From Fratercula arctica (lineage: Eukaryota > Chordata > Aves > Charadriiformes > Alcidae): DNA of 64,000 nt. How positions within the stretch are numbered: position 1 is the stretch's first letter; each line of letters opens with the position of its first letter. Shown in pieces: positions 28,341 through 42,200 of the stretch. Position numbers and translations under genes: made by a program. The notes beneath the pieces were generated by a model, which was given only the letters and a program-made list of their open reading frames with translations, searched no databases and had not been told where the DNA came from. Location: contig CANTUZ010000005.1 in the NCBI GenBank assembly GCA_947846985.1, positions 16,712,389-16,776,388 of the forward strand, in the 5' to 3' direction.

Positions 28341-29889
28341 TCCTTGTTTTTCTTTACAGGGCTTTGTCGCCAAAACACAGCTCCACTTGCACGCATCTAA
28401 AAGAAACAATTCTACTTCTCAAACCTCACCTGTGTAATAATGTTACTCTTGTAGGCTCCAGATACTTACTAGTGAACTTTGCATGGGTCTTAAAAAAACA
28501 GTAACAGAAGTATTTAAGTATTTCTGTATAGGAACATAGGAAGAAATCTTTCCATATCAAGAATGTGACACTCATAAAAAGTCAAGTTGCTGCCAAGTAG
28601 AGAAAAGCTTCTCCTCTAGAATAGTAGCCACACATAGAAACAATGACCAACGTTCCTCCTCAAAGTCCGCAGTAAGTTAGATAAGGAAGAATTAACCATC
28701 TTCTGTAATTAATATTTTAAAATATTAATTATATATTATATTAATATTAAAATATATTTTAAAAAGGGGAAAGGCCTTATTCTTATCTTTTTCTAACATT
28801 AGGACACAACATGTAGCTTAAGAATGGAAATAAACCACCTGGTTAAGTCCAGAGTAGCTTTTTAATATGCACTGCAGCCAGTGATACTTCTCAGAAGAAA
28901 GTACTTTAGAATAAGCTGAAAGTGCTCATGAAGCAACTTCAGTAACAAAAGAAAGGTGTAACTAGTGAACTGATTTCTTTTATATCCACATGACCAAAAT
29001 AGCACCTGGAAAGAGAGCACATAGCAATAGTGTTTTATGCAGATGATAGAAAGATGGTACGAAGCCCTTTTCAAAGCTTTCAGAAGATCCACAGGATGGA
29101 CTTACAATTTTTACGACAAGTCTGACCCAGCTTTTTAATATGAACTCCACTGTCTTCAGATCCAATGGCAACATGAAAAGCCTTAAGACAAACGCTCAGT
29201 TTTGAGCCAACACCAATTACTGCTCTGAGACCAAGAAACTGGGTTTCAAGCTAGCTTTTCTGAGGCAGCCTGCAAAAACAAATGGAGGAGGATGACAGCA
29301 TGCTGCTATGAGGCAACAAGAGCAGCACTGTGAATCCCTACAGCCCTCCAAGTTGGGAGATGCTCTGTACAATGTACCCTCTTTTGTAGACAATGCAGCC
29401 TTTAACCACCTGTCTTGTCACTAAACGCTTGGTCGCAGCTAACACAGCCAGAACCCGTGCTTCCTGTGACATTCGGATGTGTAGCATTTTCTGCCTGGCA
29501 GGTAGTACAACACCAAATGTATCAGCCTTTCTTTTTCCTGGCATTTTCTGGTGGGAAAATGCAATGTACATCAAGGCTGCTTAAGGCACTGTAAGGCATA
29601 CTCCACTATGACCATGATCTGATGGTAGAACAGGCAAGTCAATATAACAGTTACTAAGCTCACTTCAAAAAACAGTCCTTGGATGTCAAACAGCAGGGCC
29701 TTGAAATTTTGAGTTTCCAGCTTTCATTTGTCATAACAAAGGTTAGTTAAACTGAAACGTGAATTTTTCCCAGTTCAGTACACTAAAATGTCTTCCAAAT
29801 CTCAGAATTAAAGTGAAAGTACGGTTAAGCTGACACTGCATAAGCCAGGCCTGTTTGTAAAGAAAGCGCATCGTACAACAGCTCTGTAG
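28341..29889. other. Intergenic gap between convergent LDHA and TSG101
   Basis: It contains an AT-rich block with a 26-bp palindrome (28,706-28,731). The minus-strand stretch at 29,338-29,574 has an open, coding-like frame I cannot identify. The 3' ends of both flanking genes point into this gap. Confidence 0.6.
28706..28731. repeat. 26-bp perfect AT palindrome
   Basis: TAATTAATATTTT and its exact reverse complement abut at 28,718/28,719 with no loop. It is part of a longer AT-only stretch to about 28,766. It could extrude as a cruciform; it may simply be low-complexity DNA. Confidence 0.85.
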
Positions 29890-29892
29890 AGG

Positions 29893-30129
29893 AAGAAAAT
29901 ATGCAACAAGTTTTATTCAGCGTTAAGTCCACCAGCACAAAGATTACAGGAGATAGAAAGTGCATTAATAAAAGCTAGTCTTTACCAAAAAGAAAATATA
30001 TTATTGATTCAAAATATCTTACACTTGAATGATGTAATAACTTATTCTGGGCACCTACTGATTAAGAGAAATACCAAGTGAATGGCTGCTTCATGAGGAA
30101 ATCTAACTTCCTGGTTAAAGTCTGAGGAT
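29893..30129 (-). other. TSG101: TSG101 3' UTR (end estimated)
   Basis: This runs from the stop codon to about 20 bases past the AATAAA at 29,912-29,917. Confidence 0.65.
29912..29917 (-). terminator. TSG101 poly(A) signal AATAAA
   Basis: TTTATT on the plus strand (AATAAA on minus) lies 213 bases after the TSG101 stop, with a T-rich downstream stretch. This gives a 3' UTR of about 235 bases, similar to mammalian TSG101. Confidence 0.75.
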
Positions 30130-30219
30130 TTAGTAGAGATCACTGAGTCCAGCAGTCTTCCTTGCTTTCTGCATTAATGCCCTCAGCTGGAACTGCTTGC
30201 GAGACAGAAGACGTACATG
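30130..30219 (-). CDS. TSG101: TSG101 exon 10, coding part (residues 362-390)
   Basis: Acceptor CTGCAG; encodes HVRLLSRKQFQLRALMQKA and the end of the steadiness box; stop TAA at 30,130-30,132. Confidence 0.97.
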   Translation of the reverse strand, partial: HVRLLSRKQFQLRALMQKARKTAGLSDLY

Positions 30220-33200
30220 CTGCAGAAAGAAAGAATAAGAACAGCTGGCTACTGGGAAAGTTTTGATATAATCTTAATTATATTGCAATATGCATTTTCA
30301 AAGCATGACATTCCATGACCCAAACAGGATGTTAGTATTTTGGAAACACTAAATGCCTTAGTTTACTAAATGGCATGACTTGCAGATGGCTACCAAATGC
30401 AACTCCATAGTATATTTTTTGTGAAAGAAAGAAATAACATGTCTCTACATAGTACATTGTACACTGGATGTTAAAAGCAAAGCTTAAATGGTAACCTGGG
30501 GGGAACCTCAGCTGTTAGAAAAAGGAAGGACTGGTAACTCTTGTTACCCAGGGGCCCCCGAACAGACTATTAACACTTCTGCACACTAATCTTTCCACAT
30601 CCAATGGCAACATTAAGTACTCCGACACACACATTTTGTGTAGTTTTATTCCACATTAAAAAGTGGTTTTAATCTTTTCAAAACAACAACATATCTGTTT
30701 TTATTTCATGTGCCATCACCATGCACATAAGTTCAAAATAAAGGAAGGTTATTCGATCAGACATTATGAAAACTTTCAGCATGAAGGACAGCAAAGAAAG
30801 GGAACACGTTGTCTAAGAAGATCGCTGCTAGAGATGCAAACTAGCTGGCCTTTTTTTTTTTTTCTTCTATGATTCTAAAACTGCACTGGCTGCCTCAGCA
30901 GAAGCATCCACAGACTGCAAGTGAAAAGCTGTCTGGAGCGTCCTTCGTTTCTCCAGCATTAGGATGCCACCCCAACAGAAAGCTTATGTTGACACTGCTG
31001 CACCCATCTAACGATAAATGACTTCGGATTTATAATGCTTTTAAAATTGGATCTTTTATCTTAATTCTGAAATTCCTCTTTTAAAACTTAACTTTCAACA
31101 TATAAGTATTCATGTTCTCACAGGATCCTCTTCAGTGAAGAAATCACCAACATAAGCTGAACAAGAGAGTTTAAAGTATTTAAAGACATTTAAAATACAC
31201 ATCTTAAAAACATCCCAAGAAACCTACCTTTAGAAAGACATCTAGGTCTATCACTCCACGTCTCAATGCTTCCCCAAGATAGAAGATGGTGTCTTCAATT
31301 GCATTTTCTTCTGCATATAAGTTCAGGATCTGCTTGTAAAGTGGTGCCGTGGGAATAATAACTTCATCTATGTCATTATTTTCTGACTGACTTTCCATTT
31401 TCTCTAAGGCAGAACTGAGCTCCTCATCCTTCTTCTTGAGAAGTTCAATGTTCTTGTCAACTTCAGCCTAAAAAACAATTGAGATGTTTGTCTATTTCTT
31501 AGGTCTTGAGAGCTGAATGTCTTCTTGTGATACAACTGTCCAGATGAAAGATATTTAGACACGGCAGTTGATTCTTTACTTGCCTACTCATCTCTATTAT
31601 GATTTTTACCAAAGGAAAGAGCTACCAACCTATAGATTTCGGATTCTTCAATTTTAAAAAAGTAAAGGCTGTTTTAGATAATATCAATCCATTACCAATT
31701 TATAACTGTAGAGAAGGCATTCTAACAGTCTTTAAGTATTTTGAAGGTGACACATAAAGAAAAATAACCATTTAAACTAGCTAAAGATAGTAAAAGCAAA
31801 GCCAAAACAATTATTTTCTTTGGAAATGTGTCTTTTGGAGTAAGTTCCTATACAAATTTGCTCAGCATCAATGAAACAAACACTTAACCGTATCGACAGA
31901 AAACAAAATATGCTAGTGTTACCCACTAACGGGAACTATAATTTAACTGTACCTGTATGAGGTGTACCTCCTTTTGCTACTTTTGAATTTGTCTCCTGGT
32001 ATTTTTAATGTCCCACAGCTAATACACTGGAAGAGACTATACACCACTGTGGTTTTCCTCATATCACTCAAAGCTGTACAGATCACTATCATATTCCACT
32101 CTCTCTGTCCCCACTGTTTGTTTTTTTTCCAGACTGAAGTCCTAGCTTACTTAGTCATGCTTTCTATGGAAACTGTCTGCTATGCTGGATCATCCTTCTT
32201 GCCTTTGCATCAAACATCTGCAGGTCTATTATGTCCTTTCTTTCCAAGATAGGAAAGACCAGAATTACACACTACATTTAAAGTGGGCACATTACAGATT
32301 TACACAGTGACTAATGGTATCCCCTGTTTTCTAGCCCTTCTTAATAATTTCTAATCATTTTTTTAAAAACCATATCTGAGTGCTGAGCTGGTTCCAGAAG
32401 CTGCTCATCAATCCCAAAAATCTTACTCCCGAGCAGTAATGCAAGGAGCACATGGATTAAACAGATGTCAGGCCTTAATGAAAAACTGCAGGAATTTCTG
32501 AGCATACTGAGTGGAAGAGACTCTTGTCTTGGACAGGAAAAGCCTGCAGGTTATACAAGGAAGCTGTGACTACAATCAGTGTCTCTGCACTAAGACACTG
32601 AAATGCTCTCCAGCGCTGCTGTTACACGTTATTATCCAGAAACTGAGAAACAATTATGAAATAATCTCACACCAGTAACATCTTTCACAGGGAGAATGGG
32701 GAAAAATAATACTGTTCCTCTGCTACTGAACAATGACATTTGTAAGATACATAAAGGACACTACTATTTCTGACTTGTTTCAGTCTGAACACATGCACCT
32801 CAACTGACAAAGAGAATACATCTTTTAAAAGCAATACACTTGAAGCTTTGATATTTCTTATCATGCTTAATAACGAATTAATTACACGCTTCTGTTCACA
32901 ACTATCAATACTCAGCTGCATAGCAGTGGTTCATCTCAGCTTACCACTTCTTGATCCAGGCGAGTTACCATCTCTTCCAGTTTCTGGTGTCCTTTCTTCA
33001 GGTCCTCTTCTGTTCGTTTCAAGGCATTGAGTTCAGCTTGTGCACGATCCATTTCTTCTTTCATCCGCCATCTCAGTTTATCACTGACTGCTGAAATAAG
33101 GGAAGCTCGAATGGTATCCTCACTGATAGTTCCATCTCTACTGGGTCCTGCACAAGAAAATTGCACAAGCATAAAATTAACTCCGTTCTGCACTGGCTTC

Positions 33201-36200
33201 AGTATAAAGCCAGTTTGGAAAAAAAGTGGCTAACTTGCTGTATGTACTTTAGCAATATCAGAGAGTAAAATAAACTGTTTTCCATAATTCAGAAGCAATG
33301 AAGAGACCACAGTGAGATAAAATGCATTAAGATGTGCACAAGTAAATTTAAGAGTACGCATCCATTCATTCACTTTACCATTCCCATATCCACAATCTTC
33401 CTTTAACTTAAAAATGGGATGGCCATTTCCCCTGAAGTCTACGAATGTTGTTATCGTCTGACTCCTTAAAAGAAGAGTAAATTTCTGGTAAACTCTATAG
33501 GAATTAATGGATACATGTATTCAACCAAAATTAATGTAATGGTTGGCTTGAGACAGTGAAGTTGCCTATAGATACTCTATGTTGAGGCTTGCCAATTACT
33601 GGTTTTGTGTTTTGTTGGGTTTGGTTTTTTTTTTTAAGATTAATAAAAATAGATGAACATTAAGGTAACAAAAATAATTTTCAACTAAAAAGATCTTAAC
33701 TGTTGCCCTTTTATATTTACAAAGATCTAGTAGCAAGGTCTGTTTTAAGTGACAAATTACTGGACAGTATCAAGTGATTAAAAAGCTACAATATGAACTA
33801 GTCTTTCCAGTTAGTTTCACAATTATTATTCAGCCATCCTAGGGCAGGTATGGGAGGGCAGTAAACCAATCAGCATTAATAAAGGACATTTGTTATTGAG
33901 GTAATCTTACTTTAACAAACAACATTTACAAAAAGATTATAAAGCAGAGAGAGAAATGCTAATTAATCATATTAGCATATGGTTTATAGATATGTTCTAG
34001 CAACCAAAATCAGATGGCAGTCTTTTAGGTACATGTTCAGTGTTATGCTGAGCCTACCATTTCTTTTTTTAAACTTCTGCAGGATGGTACTGTAATTGGA
34101 GCGGGGTTGGGGGAAGCACGGTTTATAAAAAATTAGGCAATGGTGTTGAGGCATCCATGAAGAACTTATAAAAATTCTCTCTGGATAAAATTCTTCTTTA
34201 ATGTTAGTTGAATAAAAAGCATTAGTCAAGCATACAGAGATTCTGTGGAATTAGTTCAACAACTTGATTCTAACAAAAACAAGCATACCTATTTTAGGTA
34301 AGTGTAAAATATTTTTTTCATTTAGTCCATCCTGCCCAGAAACTCAGGGTAGTAATTTTAGTAGTAGTGAAACAAACTACTAACCAGTATTGTTCTAGTA
34401 TTATATGACTAGTTTCTATAAATGATTGATGTTACAGTTAAACAACAACAGAGGCTGATATGTAACTGTTTATTAAATCACATTTTGATACAGCAATACT
34501 AGAAAATGTAACAGAAGAAAAAAATTTCTAGTATATTTCATTAGTCTCTCTCCCTGTGAAGCACTATAGGGCTTTCACATTTAAGCCTGAATATTACTAC
34601 TGCTTTTGCAAATCAGCCTTTCAATAAGATTACCTAATTCCAAGAGTCTGTCACTAACACCTTTTTAAATAGAAAGGTAAATCCTTTTGTCTGTCACAGG
34701 AAATGTATCTGCAGACCAGGAAACTCAGATTGCTCTCGGGAACTTAAAGTGGCTACTGGTTGCAGAACTGTATCTGTATTTATCACAAATCACTTCAACC
34801 ATTCTATAAGAAAAACTGGAGTGTCACAGTTTCCCCATGCTTGTGCATCCCTCACACCTTTTAGATCAGTGAAATTGCAATTGGATTGTAACAACTACTA
34901 ATAAAGCAAGAATTATAGCAGGTTTTGTGCCTACTTTACAACTTTTATGGATGAAGTTTAGAGAGATTTGACGTTCTGTAACTGGAAAGAAAACTTACAA
35001 AAAGAAATTTTACCAGAGTTGTCTTTTTATCCAGAGACACAACTATCAAAACCCAAAGTTGTTACGGTATTACATACATCATTTTCCAGTACCCTAGATC
35101 TCAAAAAAATTACAAAGTGAAAAAATACACATCAAGGCTTCCATGAATCTTACATAGCTAAAGACAAAATCATTAGCATGTCTTTTGTTTTTCCTTCCCA
35201 AAGGTTCAGAAAAGTGTCTCAAGTCAGCTGAAATCCAATCAACCGCTTCACCTTTCTTAATAATCACAGGCCCTCAGAAGAAGAAAAAGCAAACAAGAAA
35301 CAAACCATACATTAATTTTGCCATTTAAACACAGTAGTTCAAAGATTGGTATTTTTAGAGTAAATTACACTAAAATAAACAGTGATAAAAATATTTTTGA
35401 ATATGTTATTGATATTACTCAAAACTAAGCTACTATTAGCCAGAAATAAGATTACAGTAATTTTACTACAGTTATTCAGGAAAAGGGTTGGCTGTTAAGT
35501 GAAATTTCAGTATTACAGTGTTCTTGGGGTAGGTTGGATATGTTCCTGATAATCAGCAACAATTCAGAACACAGTTTAAAAGTCTAAACTCTGCCTTTAG
35601 AAACAAGCATCTGAATAGAAAAATTAACAATTTTCTGTTAGGATCTCATCATAATTAAAAATAAAATAAAGTAAATCTATTTGGAGCGTCTGTTGGTATT
35701 GTAATACTAACAAATGCAAACTGTTGCTGATAAGACTGCACGCCTCAGAATCCTTGACACATCCAGAAGATTTTTTGGACTTCTGCTGCTAACAGAACAA
35801 GACCGCGTAAATTCATGTCTCTTCCCTATGCCTTTTACTTTATTCATGTCCACAAAACCTACACCAAGCCAGATAACTGGAAAAATAAAGCTATGGAAAT
35901 GACGTGAGAGGAACTATGGGAAGGTGCACATCATGCTTACTAATACACCAAACTCTTCTAAAATTAAGATGACATCAGATTTTGATGATTACTAACTAAA
36001 GTGTGAACACTTTACTTACTTACAAATTGCACCAGAATATGTGTAATTTTTTTTTTTAAAAAAAGCTAATTACTATTGGAAAAAAAGAGATTGAATCAAC
36101 TGCTGCAAAGGTAGCCTTATGAAAATATAAATGTCCCAACACTTGATCTCATTTACAGTTCTGGCTTAAGCTATTCACCCTGTTGCCAGTCAATAAGGTA

Positions 36201-39200
36201 ATTTTCAGTCTTTGGTTAAGCAGTCAAATGGCACCATACACACAAACCCAGGAATTAATCATTGCTGCTTCTTATGAAAAGGAGAAAAGAACAGTACTTT
36301 GTACACTGAAAAGTAAAACTTAAACCAAGTCAGTCAAACTATCTGTGACAGAGTTCATTCACTGTTTAGGACTTCCTGTTTAAGGCAGACATCTGTCAAT
36401 ATACATGCTCCAAATAAAACCAAAAAGATCCGATTTCACTTCAAGAACAGCATTAGCATGATTTTGGTTACTGTTTACTTTACATAATGTATTATTCTCT
36501 AACATAAAGAACCAGACACCCGTTCTACATTTTTTTTTCCCCTTGATACCCCTCACTCTGGGAGATTTTACACCAAGCTCACTTTAACAGTAAAGCAGGA
36601 CAGAGAAAAAAAAAAAAAAATCTCAATACACATAACACAATGAAAGTTCATGTAGAAGTGCCAACAGACAGGAAAAATGTCTTTGAACATATAAAGGATC
36701 ATTTTAACATAGCTCAATTTGATTTTATGTATCTTCTTAAAGAGCATGAACCCTTAGCATTTTCCGTCACTTCCATAATTAGCCCAGCTTGGGGAAGATT
36801 TTATGGCACATAGCCGTTAAATCCACAGAGCACTGAAACCCTTAACCTTTACCAGGCAGCGTCTGGTTTCAGAAGTGACCTTACAGAATCATCAAACTAG
36901 TAACTGCATCAGAAAGGTAATTAATGGCAGCTGATCGAACAGAAAGAAAAAGCCCCAAGGACTATTTGAAAAAACCAGCTATTATTAAAAAATTAAGCTG
37001 CTCTGAATGAGTATTTGCATTCAATTCAAACTAAGCTCACTACAGGAAATACCCCCCACCACCCCCACAAAACTCTGAAGTTGTAGCACCTGATACACTG
37101 TTAAATAAACTATCACAATAAAACTATCTGTTTAAGAAATAAACATTTGCAGTTGAAAGAAAAAACAAGCAACAATACCATATTGTAAAAAACCCCACAG
37201 TACTATAAAAACAGTGGATGATTAAAGACACATGTTTGCATTTCATTTGGCACAAGAGATAAACCATGTGTAACAGGTGTATGGCATTAACCTAGCTGCA
37301 TCAAATGCATCAGTCTAAGGTTAAGTTGCCACTACAAAATCTGGCATTACAACATGGTATCTGACGATCTAACTCAGGATGTGAAGAGCATTCTACGATA
37401 GTTGGCAGATATTCTACCTCTGTTCATCTTCCCCAGGGATGCAAATGAGGGAAAGAAATGAAACAGAATGTATCTATATATTGAATTAGCTCTCTACAAG
37501 ATAAAAGCAAAACTGGATCTGTTTGAGAAAGATGCTGCAGAAAGCCAATGTTCACTAGAAAAGTTCTTATCACCTCCCTACATGACAGCGAGTGGAGACC
37601 CATCAATTTTCAAAGACCAAACTATAGCCCCCCAACACCGAGTACTGCTTGAGCTCCTTAAGTGGGTCAGCGGCTTTCTTGCAGTGTGCATGGTAGATAC
37701 ATGTCACATCAGAGAGGAGATAACCGCTGACATGACCAACAACTTTCAGAAAAGACTCTTCTAATTCAGAAGGCTGAAAGAATGTGGACACCAAGGATGG
37801 GATCAGGCAAAAGAAGAATACAACATACAACTTATTGTTGTTTCCAAATTCTGCAGCAACAGAACAACTCCTCAAATATTTTAAGAGTAAAGTAGAAGCA
37901 GCTATCTTCCTTTGCCAAGCTGTGAACTTGTCTTGTCCCCACTTCTGTGAATGAAAATTTCAAAATACACACAGTTCTGGAGGGAAGAGTGTGTAGACAT
38001 AACTGGGAGTTCACACATTGAATGAAGAACCTATGGATGCACTTTTTAATTATGATGTAAAAGACTACAAATGGTTGATACTCTGAACAACGTCACAAAA
38101 AAGTCTATGTTCTTACCATATAACTGCTCCAAAAGGACTGTCATCCAATTGGAAAGTTACTGCATCAACTCCCTATTTAACTAGATGACCTTTATCACTG
38201 GTTCCCAATCCATTACACATACGTTAAAGGTGAGGTGGAGTAGCAGCAGACTGGGAAAAGACAGACATTAATACCCTAGATCTTGCTGTTTAAGGGAAGA
38301 AAGTAGTAACAAGTAGGGACCATTAAGAAGTAACAGTGAAAAGGCTGGAGAGGAAACTCAGTAAAAATGAAGTTCATTCCAAACGCATCGGAAACCTCTG
38401 CTTTAGATAGCTACTACTTTTGGAGTAAAGAAAGTATAAATAAAAGAGTAAATAAAGTGAGTCTAGTAAATGATTACATGAGGACAAAAGCATTTTTATA
38501 AAGCACAACCACAAACAGAGCAACACAGACAATCAAAAGTCACCTACAGTTGAAGAGTGAAGAAAATACTTAAGGTAGTTACACTCAGTGTTCTTTAAAA
38601 TACTCATAGAGCACACACGTTGCATTGCACAAACCCAGGAATTTATCAAGTTCCTGAATGAATAAAATATAAGGCAAAGGACATAAGATGTATTTTATTC
38701 TTCCTTTTACTAACTTTTTTAATTGAAGATCAATACTTTGGAAGGTCAGATTAAGAACAATACATTCCTTTCTCCATTTTCCTTCTTTACGTATCAGTTA
38801 TAGAGGGAAACTTCACTTCAGATAAATCCTTTCAAAGCTACTCACCAACAGTAGTCACAGGAGGCTGCGAAGGGTAGTACTGAACACTAGTGGTTGCTGG
38901 AAATGGAACACCACCCGGATAAGGATAAGAATAGCTGCTTTGACAAAGAAAGATATACTAATGTTATGTAACTATTTGTAAAAAAATCATCCATGTATAT
39001 TATCTTTATGTCACCATGTTAAACACTTGTTCACATAATAAAATGTTTAAACTGCAGGCCAAGTTATACTTTTTCTGTTTTCCTGATCACATTAACATCT
39101 TTCACAATTTATATTTCTGGTATGATTTAAGAAGGTACCATTTTATCTGAAATCCTACCTAGTTATTGCCTGGTCAAGCACTTGGATCATTCCAAATTCT

Positions 39201-42200
39201 CTTCAATCTCTTAATCTTGCCATGCAATTTCTAACGTGCCATCCAAAATTCAAAATGTATCCCAAAGAAATTATTCTAGCTACAAACTCACAAACAATAA
39301 TTTCAATTTAATAATTTTTAATATGAGATTGGTTAACAAGATGACTGCTGAACTGCTTTACGTAAACCTAAAAGTGTTGTGCAAAATATAGTTGGAAGAT
39401 AAAACTCCTCCAGAAGTTCTCAGCCCTGGTCTGAAGGATGAAGAAAAGCAAAATTATTCATTTGTTCACTGAAACAATTGTGAGATGACACATAACATGA
39501 CAGTCTACAATACCTTTCTAAAATACATTTACTATAAAACGAAAGGAGGACTCAAATTATTCAATACTGAACTAACACCTGCATACAGCAGAGTATTATC
39601 TATGACTATAAGTAAACAAAATGGTCCAAGAAAACAAGTAAAATATAAAATAAGCATATTCTGTGCCTCTCCAGATAATTGCAAATTTAATAGTTCTTAA
39701 AACCTTTCTGTTCATTCATAAATTAGATTACCTTAAGAATAGTTCTTCTAGTATTCATTTCTGTACAAACATTAAGAGCACTTTACATAAACGTATGTAG
39801 GAGGAAAAAAAGGTGCCACGAGAACTTATCAAAATCCCCCTTTTTCACTTCTTAAAACATAGCATCCCACCTTCCTAATGTTTACAGGGTTTTAAATGAT
39901 TATTATTTTTTTTTTTAAATCAAAACATTATACACTACAGCAGCTCCTCATATGCTTCTAAATCAAAATCAGGACATAAGATTATAAGGACATAGTAATA
40001 AAAAGGACATAAGGACACAATAATAAAAAGAATTAATTATGATGTAAAAAAAATGTAGGTACACACTAGGAGGCAGCAATTGGCATCTTATCTTACTATT
40101 TGCTAAGACAAAATAGCAGGTCTTCTGGAAAAGCTTTATTCCCAACTATTATATAACATACTTAAAGAAAAAGTCTTGTTTTATATTAATAAAAGAGCTT
40201 TTAAAATCATTTTGCACCTTTCAAATTCTCTTAGAGTGCTCTGAATTAAGTCCACATTTATGCTGGAGTCAAAGTTTGTTGCGAATTAGCCCAAACAATA
40301 CTAACAATGCTAATAAAAATTCCCAACTTGTAGTGATACATTTCTTTCTATATCATGTAAAACATATCAACCGTATAAAAAACTGATCTGATATATGAGT
40401 GAAACAAGATAACATAAGACAGTTAGGTAATAATTTTTAAAATATATTCACCACCCAAGTATATTGTATTGGAAGCAACACTAAGAAAGCTAAATCTTTC
40501 TCAAACTTTCTTTTGGCTATTAACAAGAATTCAGTCCTCACTTTTAAAAAAAACCTGCTAACATGTTAATTATACAACAAATATACGATAAGAAAATGCA
40601 ACTAAGACTAAACACTATTCAGTGAAACTGTCTATTATGTTTATGATGATGGTTTAAAGGGGTTCTTACCTCGGGTTTGGAGTGCTTCCTGCTGGATAGG
40701 GAGATATTCCACCTGGAATGCCCGGCACATAGGAAGCTAAATAAAAATAATGACTTTGTATATTTTTACTTTTCAGAAGTTTAATATATATTAAGATCAC
40801 ACTAGTGAGATGTACTTATGCTGCAGTTAGATGCTTTTCAACATATTATTGAACAATGAATACAGTATAACACAATGAAACAAGAAGAGAAAGAGGTCAT
40901 TCTGTGGTCAAACCCCCTCAATAAGGTGTACCCTGCGTGCTTTAATACCATCGCCATCAGTTTCCCACAACACTCCCACTCCCAGTTTCCCATGCTGTTC
41001 TTGTGCAGCTTGGCAAAAGGGATACATGCAGATTATTTGTTGTGAGCTCGCTCTCTGCCAACTGACCACGGCAGCTGCTTCCCCTCAAAACACGTGAAGT
41101 ACTAAACTGCAGCAGACCTTCCCTCCGTGTATTCACCAGGTAGAATTTCCTTTTTGTATCCAACTGCATTTTCAGAAAACGCAGGCAAATTTTGCATTTC
41201 TGAAGTTTCTACCTCTACCTATCAACTTTTGTTAAAATATTTTCAAGAGTATTTTGTTTGGAGGGAGAGTATGAGAACTGTAATTGAAGTCAGTTACACA
41301 TTCCTTAGAACAACTGCCTAGAACACCTTTCACTGCATATTTATTTTTTTCTTAATCATTACTTTAACAACTGCATGGATAAAAATGTGTATCAATTTAA
41401 AAATCCACAATGAATGGTTGCAGTAAGTAAAATGTGGATACATAAAAAAAAGTATGTGCAGCTAGGAAACTCAAAAAAATGACATGTTATTAAAGATGAC
41501 ACACCTGAAGAGTTGTCTCCATTTTTCATATAATAGCTGAAAAAAGAAAATAACCTTTCCAATGTAGCCATTGTTCTCTACTCACTAAATAATGACTGTA
41601 TAATTTCAGCACCTTCAGAGTAGCTAGACTTCACAACAGTTGGTTAGCTCTTTAACAATCCAATAATGTTCTTATCCAGTAGATTCTGCCATTTAGAAGC
41701 CATACTTTAAATAATTTTTATCAGCACATATAAATGTCTAAGGCTTTAACAGTCCTAGCAATTTCAAGTTTCTTCTTGGAAATCTGACCATTCTATTACA
41801 AAAATTATGTTTTGAATATATTTATTCCATACTTCTAGTAAATTTAGGAATATTACATCAAATAGTTTTTTTTTTTTTTACAAGAGCTGAGCTATTTTCA
41901 TTCTTGAATACTTTTGAATGATTCCATTTTTCAAAAAGGGCTTAATTTCTTCTTAAGCAGTATCTATAACTTAATAAACCCCAAAACCTAGATGTCTGTA
42001 AAATAAGGAAAAACTGACCACACCAATAAAAGTAAGTAGCTATTAACAATGTGAAAGTCCTGAAACACATCCACTAAAATTACTTTTGCTATGCTAGCAC
42101 TGAGTGACTGCAAGAGTAATCAAGTGTGTTTCAACTCATCGTCCTCCCTTAAAGCACAATACAGGTCACAGCCTCTACTGAGACTATACTTGTACTGACA

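Noticed and set aside
37468..37875. Overlapping ORFs of about 90-98 codons on both strands in TSG101 intron 7
   Set aside because: Neither resembles a known protein; both strands being open suggests composition rather than coding. Noted in the intron entry only.
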